Shown: positions 1 through 7,403 of the stretch, piece after piece | Position numbering within the stretch: the first letter of the stretch is position 1 | Layout: every line of letters starts with the position of its first letter | Assembly (NCBI RefSeq): GCF_000372525.1 | Contig: NZ_AQUR01000105.1 | Span: 244,204 to 308,203 of the forward strand | Reading direction: 5' to 3' | Source: Cupriavidus neocaledonicus | GTDB lineage: Bacteria; Pseudomonadota; Gammaproteobacteria; Burkholderiales; Burkholderiaceae | DNA length: 64,000 nt | Position numbers and translations under genes: made by a program | The notes under the pieces: generated by a model | Seen by the model: the letters and a program-made list of their open reading frames with translations, nothing else | Databases searched by the model: none | Told to the model about the DNA's origin: nothing

Positions 1-286
1 CGGCATGGACTACTACCGCGCCACCATGCAGATCGCCAACGTGATCCACGCGATCTCGGCGGTGCTGATGATTGCCATGGCGTGCGGCCATATCTATATG
101 GGCACCATCGGCATGGAAGGCGCGTACCGCGCCATGCGCGATGGCTGGGTTGACGAGGCCTGGGCCAAGGAACACCACGAGCTCTGGTACGACGACATCA
201 AGTCAGGCAAGATCCCGGCCCAGCGTTCGGCCAGCCAGGATGCCGCCGCGGCCCGGCCGGCGCGGCAGAGTCCCGGCGAAGCCTGA
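1..286 (+). CDS. Formate dehydrogenase gamma subunit (cytochrome b), 3' fragment
   Basis: This is the C-terminal end of a membrane cytochrome b subunit of a respiratory formate dehydrogenase (FdoI/FdhC type), cut by the window edge; the reading frame is already open at base 2. The visible part holds one hydrophobic helix containing a His (HAISAVLMIAMACGHIYMG) and then the cytoplasmic tail with GMEGAYRAMRDGWVDEAWAK and a HHELWYDD motif that is typical of this family. It passes electrons from the catalytic and iron-sulfur subunits to quinone in the inner membrane. The small exported gene and fdhD that follow on the same strand support the formate dehydrogenase context. The Ala/Pro/Arg-rich last 20 residues look lineage-specific. 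Confidence 0.85.
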   Translation, partial: GMDYYRATMQIANVIHAISAVLMIAMACGHIYMGTIGMEGAYRAMRDGWVDEAWAKEHHELWYDDIKSGKIPAQRSASQDAAAARPARQSPGEA

Positions 287-333
287 CGCAGGCCTGGCGA
301 GCGGGCCCCACGACACAGCAGGAAACCAGAACC

Positions 334-693
334 ATGACACGCATCCCGACGCTGATCGCCGTAGCCGCCGGTGCCGCCTGCGCGGCCTTCGCCCCGGGCG
401 CGCTGGCCAAGCTGCCCGCGCCGACCGAGGCCCAGCAGGCCAGGGCCGCCGAGACCAGGGCACGCGCCGCCTGGTCCGACAAGGTCGCGGCGTACCAGCT
501 GTGCCGTGCCCAGGACAAGATCGCCGCGCATTACCTGGCCGACCGCAAGGCGCACGGGCAGCCGCCGCGCGAGCCGGTGCAGACGGCCGCCTGCGCCGAC
601 CCGGGACCATTTGTGGCCCCGGTTCCTGCCATCGCCAGCACCGCCGGTGCACCCGCGGCAGGCGCGGTACAATCGCCCGCAAAGGCGCCGTAA
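334..693 (+). CDS. Small exported protein of the formate dehydrogenase locus, function unknown
   Basis: A 119-residue protein with a clear Sec signal peptide: Arg near the N-terminus, an Ala-rich hydrophobic core, and a probable AxA cleavage site near residue 25 (GALA-K). The mature part is short, rich in Ala and charged residues, has two Cys (one in YQLCRAQD, one in AACADP) and ends in an Ala/Pro-rich tail. I do not recognise a named family. It starts 47 bp after the formate dehydrogenase cytochrome subunit and ends 56 bp before fdhD, so it is probably co-transcribed and periplasmic. A role in the formate dehydrogenase complex is inference from position only. Confidence 0.6.
   Translation: MTRIPTLIAVAAGAACAAFAPGALAKLPAPTEAQQARAAETRARAAWSDKVAAYQLCRAQDKIAAHYLADRKAHGQPPREPVQTAACADPGPFVAPVPAIASTAGAPAAGAVQSPAKAP
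664..677 (+). promoter_or_regulatory. Possible -10 region of fdhD (GCGGTACAATCGCC)
   Basis: TACAAT at 668-673 lies about 76 bp before the chosen fdhD start, inside the end of the preceding gene. The 14-base context differs at one position from an element on the minus strand at 51396-51409 upstream of a glycosyltransferase gene. No convincing -35 box is visible, so this is a weak promoter call. Confidence 0.3.
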
Positions 694-749
694 CTTCCGC
701 CCCCTGCATGCCGCTCGGGGCCTTCACCCGCAGCCCCGAGACCCTCGTC

Positions 750-1580
750 ATGACCTTGCGTCCCGAGCTTACCCAGGCAGCCGTTCCCCTGATCGAAGAA
801 GTTGAAGTCGTCGACGAGCAAGGGCGCGTGCGCGCGGCCTACCTGCCGGGCGAGCGGCCGCTGACGGTCTATCTCGACAAGCGCGAGCTGGTCACGCTGA
901 TGACGCTGGGCGGCGCGCCCGAGCACCTGGTGCTGGGCTACCTGCGCAACCAGCGCCTGGTGGAATCGATCGAGGACATTGCCGCGGTGCAGGTCGACTG
1001 GGAAACCGAATCCGCCGCGGTGACCACCCGCACCGGTGTCGACCGCATCGAGGAGCGCACCGCGCGCCGCGTGGTGACCACCGGCTGCGGCCAGGGCACC
1101 GTGTTCGGCTCGCTGCTGGACGAGGTCGACAGCATCCGCCTGCCGGTTGGCGCCATGCTCGACCAGGACACCCTGTACGGCATCATCAACACCATCCGGC
1201 TGCAGCAGTCGGTGTACAAGCAGGCCGGTTCGGTGCATGGCTGCGCGCTGTTCCAGGGCACCGAACTGCTGATGTTCGTCGAGGACGTCGGCCGCCACAA
1301 TGCCGTCGACGCGATTGCCGGGCGCATGTGGCTCGAAGGCATGACTGGCGGCGACAAGATCTTCTACACCACCGGGCGCCTCACTTCCGAAATGGTGATC
1401 AAGGGCGCGCAGATGGGCATCCCGTTCCTGCTGTCGCGCTCCGGCGTGACGCAGATGGGCTACCAGATGGCCAGGCGCGTCAACCTGACGCTGTTCGCGC
1501 GCTGCACCGGCAAGCACTTCCTGCTCTATACCGGCCGCGAGCGCTTCCGCCACCGCCAGCCCGAAGATGTAGTGGTGTAG
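750..1580 (+). CDS. fdhD: Formate dehydrogenase sulfur-carrier accessory protein FdhD
   Basis: FdhD moves sulfur from the cysteine desulfurase IscS to the molybdenum cofactor, which activates formate dehydrogenase. The 276-residue product matches the family in length and has its hallmarks: RELVTLM near the N-terminus, the VTTGCGQGT loop, GSVHGCALF, the VEDVGRHNAVDAIAG segment, and TTGRLTSEMV. The start at 750 is chosen because the conserved sequence begins just after it; an in-frame ATG at 708 would add 14 unconserved residues. The Cys loop reads C-G-Q-G at Cys113 rather than the Cys-x-x-Cys of the E. coli protein, so only one Cys remains there. The context downstream of formate dehydrogenase genes fits. 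Confidence 0.93.
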   Translation: MTLRPELTQAAVPLIEEVEVVDEQGRVRAAYLPGERPLTVYLDKRELVTLMTLGGAPEHLVLGYLRNQRLVESIEDIAAVQVDWETESAAVTTRTGVDRIEERTARRVVTTGCGQGTVFGSLLDEVDSIRLPVGAMLDQDTLYGIINTIRLQQSVYKQAGSVHGCALFQGTELLMFVEDVGRHNAVDAIAGRMWLEGMTGGDKIFYTTGRLTSEMVIKGAQMGIPFLLSRSGVTQMGYQMARRVNLTLFARCTGKHFLLYTGRERFRHRQPEDVVV

Positions 1581-1607
1581 CGGCCACTTGCCCCGCCTGC
1601 CGCGGGC

Positions 1608-1638
1608 TTGAGGAGTGTGCGCCGAATGGTTGTACAAT
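1608..1638 (+). promoter_or_regulatory. Putative dcd promoter
   Basis: TTGAGG (1608-1613) and TACAAT (1633-1638) are separated by 19 bases, with the dcd ATG 36 bases further on. The spacing is longer than the 17-base ideal, so this is a plausible but unproved sigma-70 promoter. Confidence 0.4.
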
Positions 1639-1674
1639 GCGGCGCACTCCGAGCCGTCTATCCCTCCCAACCTT

Positions 1675-2241
1675 ATGAGCATCAAATCCGACAAATGGAT
1701 CCGCCGCATGGCGGAGCAGCACGGCATGATCGAGCCGTTCGAGCCAGGCCAGGTCCGGGAGGCCGACGGCCGCAAGATCGTCTCGTACGGCACCTCGAGC
1801 TACGGCTACGATATCCGCTGTGCCGACGAATTCAAGATCTTCACCAATATCAACAGCACCATCGTCGATCCGAAGAACTTCGACGAGAAGTCGTTCGTCG
1901 ATTTCAAGGGCGAGGTCTGCATCATTCCGCCCAACTCGTTCGCGCTGGCGCGCACGATGGAATATTTCCGCATCCCGCGCAGCGTGCTGACCATCTGCCT
2001 GGGCAAGAGCACCTACGCCCGCTGCGGCATCATCGTCAATGTGACGCCGTTCGAGCCGGAATGGGAAGGCTATGTGACGCTGGAGTTTTCGAACACCACG
2101 CCGCTGCCGGCCAAGATCTACGCCGGCGAGGGCTGCGCCCAGGTATTGTTCTTCGAGAGCGACGAGATCTGCGAGACCTCGTATGCCGACCGGGGCGGCA
2201 AGTACCAGGGCCAGCACGGTGTCACACTGCCGAAGACCTGA
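1675..2241 (+). CDS. dcd: dCTP deaminase
   Basis: Dcd converts dCTP to dUTP and ammonia, the first step of the main dTMP supply route in many Gram-negatives. The 188-residue length is right for the bacterial homotrimeric enzyme. Family motifs are present: SYGYDIRCADEF at the start of the double-stranded beta-helix, the catalytic region RSVLTICLGKSTYARCG, NVTPFEPEWEG with the active-site Glu, and the C-terminal lid with KYQGQHGVTLPKT. The start is the first ATG before the conserved MSIKSDKWIRRM. It stands alone between fdhD and the decarboxylase gene, with its own putative promoter. Confidence 0.96.
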   Translation: MSIKSDKWIRRMAEQHGMIEPFEPGQVREADGRKIVSYGTSSYGYDIRCADEFKIFTNINSTIVDPKNFDEKSFVDFKGEVCIIPPNSFALARTMEYFRIPRSVLTICLGKSTYARCGIIVNVTPFEPEWEGYVTLEFSNTTPLPAKIYAGEGCAQVLFFESDEICETSYADRGGKYQGQHGVTLPKT

Positions 2242-2388
2242 GCGCATTACAATCCGGCGTCTGCCGGCACGGCGGGCCCCCCAGGGCCGCCAAACCTGAC
2301 GTGAGAGCCACATGCCGCCGTCGCGGGGAACCCCTGCCGGCCATGTGGCTCAAGTCCTTTATGTCCTGCTTTCCATCAAGGATGCCCG

Positions 2389-4659
2389 ATGAAATTCCGC
2401 TTCCCCGTCATCATCATTGACGAAGACTTCCGCTCCGAGAACATCTCCGGCTCCGGCATCCGCGCGCTGGCCGAGGCGATCGAGAAAGAGGGCATGGAAG
2501 TCATGGGGCTGACCAGCTACGGCGACCTGACCTCGTTCGCCCAGCAGGCCAGCCGGGCATCGACCTTCATCGTGTCGATCGACGACGACGAGTTCGCCAG
2601 CGACAGCGAGGAGCTCGAGGCCGCCGCGATCGAGAAGCTGCGCGCCTTCGTCGCCGAGGTGCGCCGCCGCAACTCCGACCTGCCGATCTTCCTGTACGGC
2701 GAGACCCGCACCTCGCGCCATATCCCCAACGATATCCTGCGCGAGCTGCACGGCTTCATCCACATGTTCGAGGACACGCCCGAGTTCGTGGCGCGCCACA
2801 TCATCCGCGAGGCCAAGGTCTACCTGGACACGCTGGCGCCGCCGTTCTTCAAGGCGCTGATCGACTACGCGCAGGACAGCTCGTATTCGTGGCACTGCCC
2901 GGGGCACTCGGGCGGCGTGGCGTTCCTGAAGAGCCCGGTCGGCCAGGTGTTCCACCAGTTCTTCGGCGAGAACATGCTGCGCGCCGACGTCTGCAACGCC
3001 GTCGACGAGCTGGGCCAGCTGCTGGACCACACCGGTCCGGTGGCAGCGTCGGAGCGCAATGCCGCGCGCATCTTCAACTCCGACCACATGTATTTCGTCA
3101 CCAACGGCACCTCCACCTCGAACAAGATGGTGTGGCATGCCAACGTGGCCCCGGGCGACATCGTGGTGGTGGACCGCAACTGCCACAAGTCGATCCTGCA
3201 CGCGATCATGATGACCGGCGCGATCCCGGTGTTCCTGATGCCGACGCGCAACCACTACGGCATCATCGGCCCGATCCCGAAGAGCGAGTTCGATCCGCAG
3301 ACGATCAGGAAGAAGATCGCCAGCCACCCGTTCGCCAGCAAGGCGAAGAACCAGAAGCCGCGCATCCTGACCATCACCCAGGGCACCTACGACGGCGTGC
3401 TGTACAACGCCGAGCAGATCAAGGAAATGCTGGCGGCCGAGATCGACACGCTGCACTTCGACGAAGCCTGGCTGCCGCACGCGGCGTTCCACGACTTCTA
3501 TCGCAACATGCACGCGATCGGCAAGGACCGTCCGCGCAGCAAGGATGCGCTGGTGTTCGCGACGCAGTCCACGCACAAGCTTCTGGCCGGCCTGTCGCAG
3601 GCCTCGCAGATCCTGGTGCAGGACTCCGAGACGCGCAAGCTGGACCGCTACCGCTTCAATGAAGCGTACCTGATGCACACCTCGACCAGCCCGCAGTACT
3701 CGATCATCGCCTCTTGCGACGTGGCCGCGGCGATGATGGAAGCGCCGGGCGGCACCGCGCTGGTGGAAGAGAGCATCCAGGAAGCGATGGACTTCCGCCG
3801 CGCCATGCGCAAGGTCGAGGGCGACTACGATGCCGGCAACAACGGCGACTGGTGGTTCAAGGTATGGGGCCCGGACGCGCTGATCGAGGACGGCATCGGC
3901 GACCGCGAGGAATGGATGCTGAAGGCCAATGAGCGCTGGCACGGCTTCGGCGACCTCGCCGATGGCTTCAACCTGCTCGACCCGATCAAGGCCACCATCA
4001 TCACCCCGGGCCTGGACGTCGACGGCGAGTTCAGCGAGCGCGGCATCCCGGCGGCCATCGTCACCAAGTACCTGGCCGAGCACGGCATCATCATCGAGAA
4101 GACCGGGCTGTACTCGTTCTTCATCATGTTCACCATCGGCATTACCAAGGGCCGCTGGAATTCGCTGGTGACCGAGCTGCAGCAGTTCAAGGACGACTAC
4201 GACCAGAACCAGCCGCTGTGGCGCGTGCTGCCGGAATTCGTCGGCAAGTATCCGCAATACGAGCGCATGGGCCTGCGTGACCTGTGCGATGCGATCCACA
4301 GCGTCTACAAGGCCAACGACGTGGCGCGCGTGACCACCGAGATGTATCTTTCGGACATGGAACCGGCGATGAAGCCGTCGGACGCGTGGGCCATGATGGC
4401 CCACCGCGAGATCGAGCGCGTGCCGGTCGACGACCTGGAAGGCCGTGTCACCGCCATCCTGCTGACGCCGTACCCGCCGGGCATTCCGCTGCTGATCCCG
4501 GGCGAGCGCTTCAACCGCACCATCGTGCAATACCTGAAGTTCGCGCGCGAATTCAACAAGCTGTTCCCGGGCTTCGAGACCGATATCCACGGCCTGGTGG
4601 AGGACGAGGTCGACGGCAAGAAGGCATACTTCGTCGACTGCGTGAAGCAGGGCGCCTGA
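2389..4659 (+). CDS. AdiA-type arginine/lysine/ornithine decarboxylase (PLP)
   Basis: A 756-residue fold-type I PLP decarboxylase with the architecture of the E. coli acid-inducible enzymes: an N-terminal receiver-like wing domain (about 1-130), the PLP core (about 140-580) and a C-terminal domain. The Schiff-base lysine is Lys397 in STHKLLAGLSQAS. Other core motifs are TNGTSTSNK, VVVDRNCHKSI and LHFDEAW. Overall wording and length are closest to arginine decarboxylase AdiA (about 755 residues), but substrate cannot be settled by eye. Starting at 2389 gives a good ribosome site (AAGGA at 2378-2382). No antiporter gene sits beside it, so a polyamine-synthesis role is as likely as acid resistance. 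It is followed by a strong terminator. Confidence 0.9.
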   Translation: MKFRFPVIIIDEDFRSENISGSGIRALAEAIEKEGMEVMGLTSYGDLTSFAQQASRASTFIVSIDDDEFASDSEELEAAAIEKLRAFVAEVRRRNSDLPIFLYGETRTSRHIPNDILRELHGFIHMFEDTPEFVARHIIREAKVYLDTLAPPFFKALIDYAQDSSYSWHCPGHSGGVAFLKSPVGQVFHQFFGENMLRADVCNAVDELGQLLDHTGPVAASERNAARIFNSDHMYFVTNGTSTSNKMVWHANVAPGDIVVVDRNCHKSILHAIMMTGAIPVFLMPTRNHYGIIGPIPKSEFDPQTIRKKIASHPFASKAKNQKPRILTITQGTYDGVLYNAEQIKEMLAAEIDTLHFDEAWLPHAAFHDFYRNMHAIGKDRPRSKDALVFATQSTHKLLAGLSQASQILVQDSETRKLDRYRFNEAYLMHTSTSPQYSIIASCDVAAAMMEAPGGTALVEESIQEAMDFRRAMRKVEGDYDAGNNGDWWFKVWGPDALIEDGIGDREEWMLKANERWHGFGDLADGFNLLDPIKATIITPGLDVDGEFSERGIPAAIVTKYLAEHGIIIEKTGLYSFFIMFTIGITKGRWNSLVTELQQFKDDYDQNQPLWRVLPEFVGKYPQYERMGLRDLCDAIHSVYKANDVARVTTEMYLSDMEPAMKPSDAWAMMAHREIERVPVDDLEGRVTAILLTPYPPGIPLLIPGERFNRTIVQYLKFAREFNKLFPGFETDIHGLVEDEVDGKKAYFVDCVKQGA

Positions 4660-4689
4660 GCGCCAGCCGGCCTTCCGCTGATGCAACAG

Positions 4690-4716
4690 GGGCCCCGCCT
4701 TGGCGGGGCCCTTTCT
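4690..4716 (+). terminator. Intrinsic terminator after the decarboxylase gene
   Basis: The inverted repeat GGGCCCCGC / GCGGGGCCC has a 4-base loop and is followed on the plus strand by TTTCTATTT. It lies 30 bp past the decarboxylase stop and overlaps the 3' end of the convergent toxin gene. Confidence 0.85.
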
Positions 4717-5140
4717 ATTTGTCCTGGCTGAACGGATTCATCACCATCGTGCCGGTGCCGCGGAAGTCCGCGACATTGCGCGTGACGATGGTAAGGCGGT
4801 GGATCAGCGCGGTCGCGGCGATGAACTTGTCCAGCGCGTGCTCGGGCCGCGCCGCCCGCAACTGGCCCCAGACCTGCGCGACCTCGGCATCGACCGGCAG
4901 CACCTGGCGGCCGAAGTCCTCCAGCACATGGGCCAGCCAGCGCTCCAGCAGCGCTGCCTGCACCGCGTCGCCGCGATGGCGGATCAGTGCCACGCCGCGC
5001 TGGAGTTCACCCACGGTCAGCGCCGACAGGTAGAGCGCGGCCCCATCGCGCGCGGCCTGCCGGAAGAAGGCACGGACGCCGGGGTTGGCGCGCTCCCGCT
5101 TGCGGGTCTCGCTGATGACGTTGGTATCAATCAAATACAC
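4715..5140 (-). CDS. fitB: PIN-domain toxin, FitB/VapC family
   Basis: A 141-residue PIN-domain ribonuclease toxin. The N-terminus has YLIDTNVISE with the first catalytic Asp and Asn; a conserved Glu follows in LTVGELQRG; near the end are LDKFIAATAL with a catalytic Asp and LTIVTRNVADF with the last acidic site. The wording (DTNVISE, TVGELQRG, VTRNVADF) is typical of the FitB branch. Translation most likely starts at the GTG at 5140, which overlaps the antitoxin by 14 bases; the frame is open further upstream but that part is antitoxin sequence in another frame. As a family, these toxins cleave RNA when freed from the antitoxin. Confidence 0.88.
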   Translation of the reverse strand: MYLIDTNVISETRKRERANPGVRAFFRQAARDGAALYLSALTVGELQRGVALIRHRGDAVQAALLERWLAHVLEDFGRQVLPVDAEVAQVWGQLRAARPEHALDKFIAATALIHRLTIVTRNVADFRGTGTMVMNPFSQDK

Positions 5141-5363
5141 GCGGCGCCTCGCCCGTATCCTGGATGCGCTCGAAGTCGGCGTCCTGCCCGACGTCTGGCA
5201 TGGCCGCCAGCACCTCGGCAAAGCTGAGCCGGGCCGTGCCGCCCAGCGCCTGCGCCAGGATGGCGCGGTGTTCGGCCTCGGCGCTGCGGCCATTGGCGAC
5301 GGCCTGCTCGCGCAGGCGCTGCACCAGCGCTTCATCGACGCCCCGAACCAGTAGGGTTGCCAT
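5127..5363 (-). CDS. fitA: Ribbon-helix-helix antitoxin, FitA/VapB family
   Basis: A 78-residue antitoxin for the overlapping PIN toxin. The N-terminal ribbon-helix-helix begins with MATLLVRGVDEALVQRLR, followed by the NGRSAEAEHRAIL segment that characterises FitA-type antitoxins; the C-terminal part (LSFAEVLAAMPD onward) is the probable toxin-blocking tail. The start at 5363 has a GAGGAG ribosome site just upstream. As in other RHH antitoxins it should repress its own operon, and an inverted repeat resembling FitA half-sites lies 30 bp upstream. Longer frames reaching 5504 are unlikely because that part would run through the operator. Confidence 0.87.
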   Translation of the reverse strand: MATLLVRGVDEALVQRLREQAVANGRSAEAEHRAILAQALGGTARLSFAEVLAAMPDVGQDADFERIQDTGEAPRVFD

Positions 5364-5392
5364 CTTGAACTCCTCACCGTTGGATGGCGTGA

Positions 5393-5409
5393 TGATAGCA
5401 TTGTTATCA
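5393..5409. promoter_or_regulatory. Operator-like inverted repeat upstream of fitAB
   Basis: TGATAGCA-T-TGTTATCA forms a 17-base inverted repeat with one mismatch between the arms. The half-site TGATAGCA (complement TGCTATCA) is, from memory of the literature, the sequence recognised by gonococcal FitA. It lies 30 bp before the antitoxin ATG, where autorepression would be expected. The sequence is notably AT-rich for its surroundings. Confidence 0.6.
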
Positions 5410-5606
5410 TTACGGCGGTCACGTATCGATGGCAGGCAGTAGATCGGGGTCGCGGCGGAATGCCCCGTGCATTTGGTGCTCGGCATGTTGTTCTCCTGGG
5501 TCATGGGCTGGACGCAGGCACCAGTCTGGGCCGTGCCGGCCCGCTGGTCGATGAGCCGATTCGCAATTGGCCGGGTTGCCCCGCCGCGACGCCGATGCCT
5601 GGCGCA

Positions 5607-6302
5607 TCAGCGCTGCGCCAGCACTTCCTCCAGCGTCACGTGGCCCTGGAAACCGCCCGCGCTTTGCGCCGGCGCCTGGCGCTCGATGGCATGGGCGAAG
5701 CGCACCGCCGGCTCGGCTTCCAGCTGGTTGCAGAGGCGCTGCAGGTTCGGGAAGTCTTCGACGTTCAGCACCTTGTGGTACTTCGCCCAGCGCGCGATGC
5801 CGCTGAAGTAGGCGTCGGCCACGGTGCGGTGCTCACCCAGCAGCCAGGGCCGCTCGCCCAGCATGGCTTCGAGTTCCTGATGCACATGGCGGACCTGCTT
5901 CGTGCCGTAGCGGACCAGCGCCGGCCGGTCGGTCTCGTCCACGCCTTCCAGGGCGTGCCAGAGCGGCGCAAAGGCGCCGAAGTAGCTGGTGTTGAGGTAG
6001 GCCAGTTGCTGGTTGAGCCGGTCGAAATCGCGCGTGCCCTGGGCAAAGCCAAGCTTGCGCTCGATGCCGCGCGCGCCGATGTGGTTCAGGATCGCCATGC
6101 TTTCGCTGAGGAAATTGCCTTGCGCGTCCATCAGTGTCGGCGTTTCGCCGACCGGGTTGATCTGGCGGTAGGCATCGCTGGTCACGACTTCGGGCATGTC
6201 GATGCGGCTCAGGCGATAGGGCAGGCCAAGCCATTCCAGCGCCACGATCGAGCCGAACGAGCAGCCGGAGGGAACGCCGTAAAAGAGGATGGGGGTCGTC
6301 AT
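5607..6302 (-). CDS. Glutathione S-transferase family protein
   Basis: A 231-residue cytosolic GST. The N-terminal thioredoxin-like domain (about 1-80) has YGVPSGCSFGSIVALEWLG, where a Ser/Cys near residue 10-13 is in the place of the catalytic residue, followed by the glutathione-binding NPVGETPTL cis-Pro and SESMAIL motifs. The all-alpha C-terminal domain carries ERPWLLGEHRTVADAYF, the usual N-capping box (TVADAY). The start at 6302 is preceded by AAGGAGA. It is divergent from a LysR regulator across 126 bp, so the regulator probably controls it; the substrate is unknown. Confidence 0.88.
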   Translation of the reverse strand: MTTPILFYGVPSGCSFGSIVALEWLGLPYRLSRIDMPEVVTSDAYRQINPVGETPTLMDAQGNFLSESMAILNHIGARGIERKLGFAQGTRDFDRLNQQLAYLNTSYFGAFAPLWHALEGVDETDRPALVRYGTKQVRHVHQELEAMLGERPWLLGEHRTVADAYFSGIARWAKYHKVLNVEDFPNLQRLCNQLEAEPAVRFAHAIERQAPAQSAGGFQGHVTLEEVLAQR

Positions 6303-6361
6303 GGGAATTCTCCTTGGATTTGGTGGGGGCCCGTCGAGCGGGCACAGCGGAACTGTAGATG

Positions 6362-6425
6362 CATGGACTTTGCGCGAATAGTGGGCAAAAATCCGACCCA
6401 TCGTCCACATTCATAGACTTTGCGC
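6362..6425. repeat. Pair of 14-base direct repeats, 50 bp apart, in the GST-LysR intergenic region
   Basis: CATGGACTTTGCGC at 6362-6375 recurs as CATAGACTTTGCGC at 6412-6425 (13 of 14 identical). The offset is exactly 50 bp, about five helical turns, so the two copies face the same side of DNA. They lie between divergent genes, and the second copy ends 3 bases before the LysR ATG. They are candidate binding sites for the regulator. Confidence 0.6.
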
Positions 6426-6428
6426 ACC

Positions 6429-7343
6429 ATGATCAACCTCAACGACCTGCGCTTCTTCGTCGTCGCCGTGACCCATGGCGGTTTTGCCGCCGCGGGGCGG
6501 GCGCTGGGGGTGCCCAAGTCCACGGTCAGCAAGCGTGTGGCCGAGCTGGAGCAGGCCCTGCAGGCGCGGCTGCTCTACCGCAGTTCGCGCAGCTTCACGC
6601 TGACCGATGCCGGCCGCGACTTCTACGATCATGCGCACGCCGCGCTGATCGAGGCCGAGGCCGCGCAAGAGGCGGTGCAGCGGCGCGTGGCCGAGCCCAG
6701 CGGCACGGTGCGGATCACGGCCGCGGTGCCCACCGCGCAGCGCTACCTGGCGCCGCACTTGCCGGCGCTGGCGCGCGCCTATCCGCGCCTGCACGTGCAG
6801 CTGGAGGTGTCCGACCGCATGGTCGACCTGGTGCAGGAAGGCTTCGATATCGCGGTGCGCAGCCATTTCGCGCCGCTGCCCGACTCTGGCCTGGTGCAAC
6901 GCCAGCTTGCCGTCGAGGACATCGTGCTGGTGGCGTCGCCCGGGTACCTGGACGGGCGCGGCACGCCCGAAGCGCCCGCGCAGCTGGCCGGCCACGACGG
7001 GCTGCTCACCGGGGCGACCGCGGGCACGTGGCGCCTGTGGGGTCCACAGGGTGCGCGCGCGGAAGCCAGTCCGGTGCCCCGCATGACCGTGAACGAATCC
7101 ACCGTGCTGCTCGGCGCGGCGATCGCGGGATTGGGCATCGTGCCGCTGCCGCACGAGCTGTGCCGCGCGGCGCTGGCGGCCGGTCAACTCGCGCGCGTGC
7201 TGCCGCAGTGGACCGCCGGCAGCGTGACCACCACGCTGCTGCTGCCGGCACGGCGCGGGCAGTTGCCCGGGGTGCGGGCCACCGTCGACTTCCTGGCGCA
7301 ATGCCTGGCGCCCGGCAGCGCCGGCACTGCCATGCCGCAATGA
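6429..7343 (+). CDS. LysR-type transcriptional regulator
   Basis: A 304-residue LTTR. The winged helix-turn-helix is at about 1-65 (LNDLRFFVVAV, GGFAAAGRALGVPKSTVSKR with the recognition helix, LEQALQARLLYRSSRSFTLT), and the substrate-binding domain follows from about residue 90 (GTVRITAAVPTA). The ATG at 6429 directly precedes the conserved INLNDLRFF; no ribosome site is visible and a direct repeat ends 3 bases before it, so the transcript may have a very short leader or a TTG at 6420 may be used. Its subgroup resembles regulators that control a neighbouring divergent enzyme gene, here the GST; this is inference from arrangement. Confidence 0.93.
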   Translation: MINLNDLRFFVVAVTHGGFAAAGRALGVPKSTVSKRVAELEQALQARLLYRSSRSFTLTDAGRDFYDHAHAALIEAEAAQEAVQRRVAEPSGTVRITAAVPTAQRYLAPHLPALARAYPRLHVQLEVSDRMVDLVQEGFDIAVRSHFAPLPDSGLVQRQLAVEDIVLVASPGYLDGRGTPEAPAQLAGHDGLLTGATAGTWRLWGPQGARAEASPVPRMTVNESTVLLGAAIAGLGIVPLPHELCRAALAAGQLARVLPQWTAGSVTTTLLLPARRGQLPGVRATVDFLAQCLAPGSAGTAMPQ

Positions 7344-7367
7344 AAAAGCCCCGCATCGCTGCGGGGC
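7343..7367 (-). terminator. Intrinsic terminator for dctQM
   Basis: Read on the minus strand, GCCCCGC-(6-base loop)-GCGGGGC is followed by TTTTT. It lies 37-61 bp past the dctM stop, and its T-run overlaps the LysR stop codon. The plus-strand side lacks a T-run, so it mainly serves the TRAP operon. Confidence 0.85.
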
Positions 7368-7403
7368 CTGGCGGGTTTGCCTGAGACTGCCGCTGGGGCA
7401 GGC

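Noticed and set aside
2359..4686. 775-codon open frame on the minus strand opposite the decarboxylase
   Set aside because: Antisense to a clear PLP enzyme, with Arg/Val/His/Asp-rich wording and no motif.
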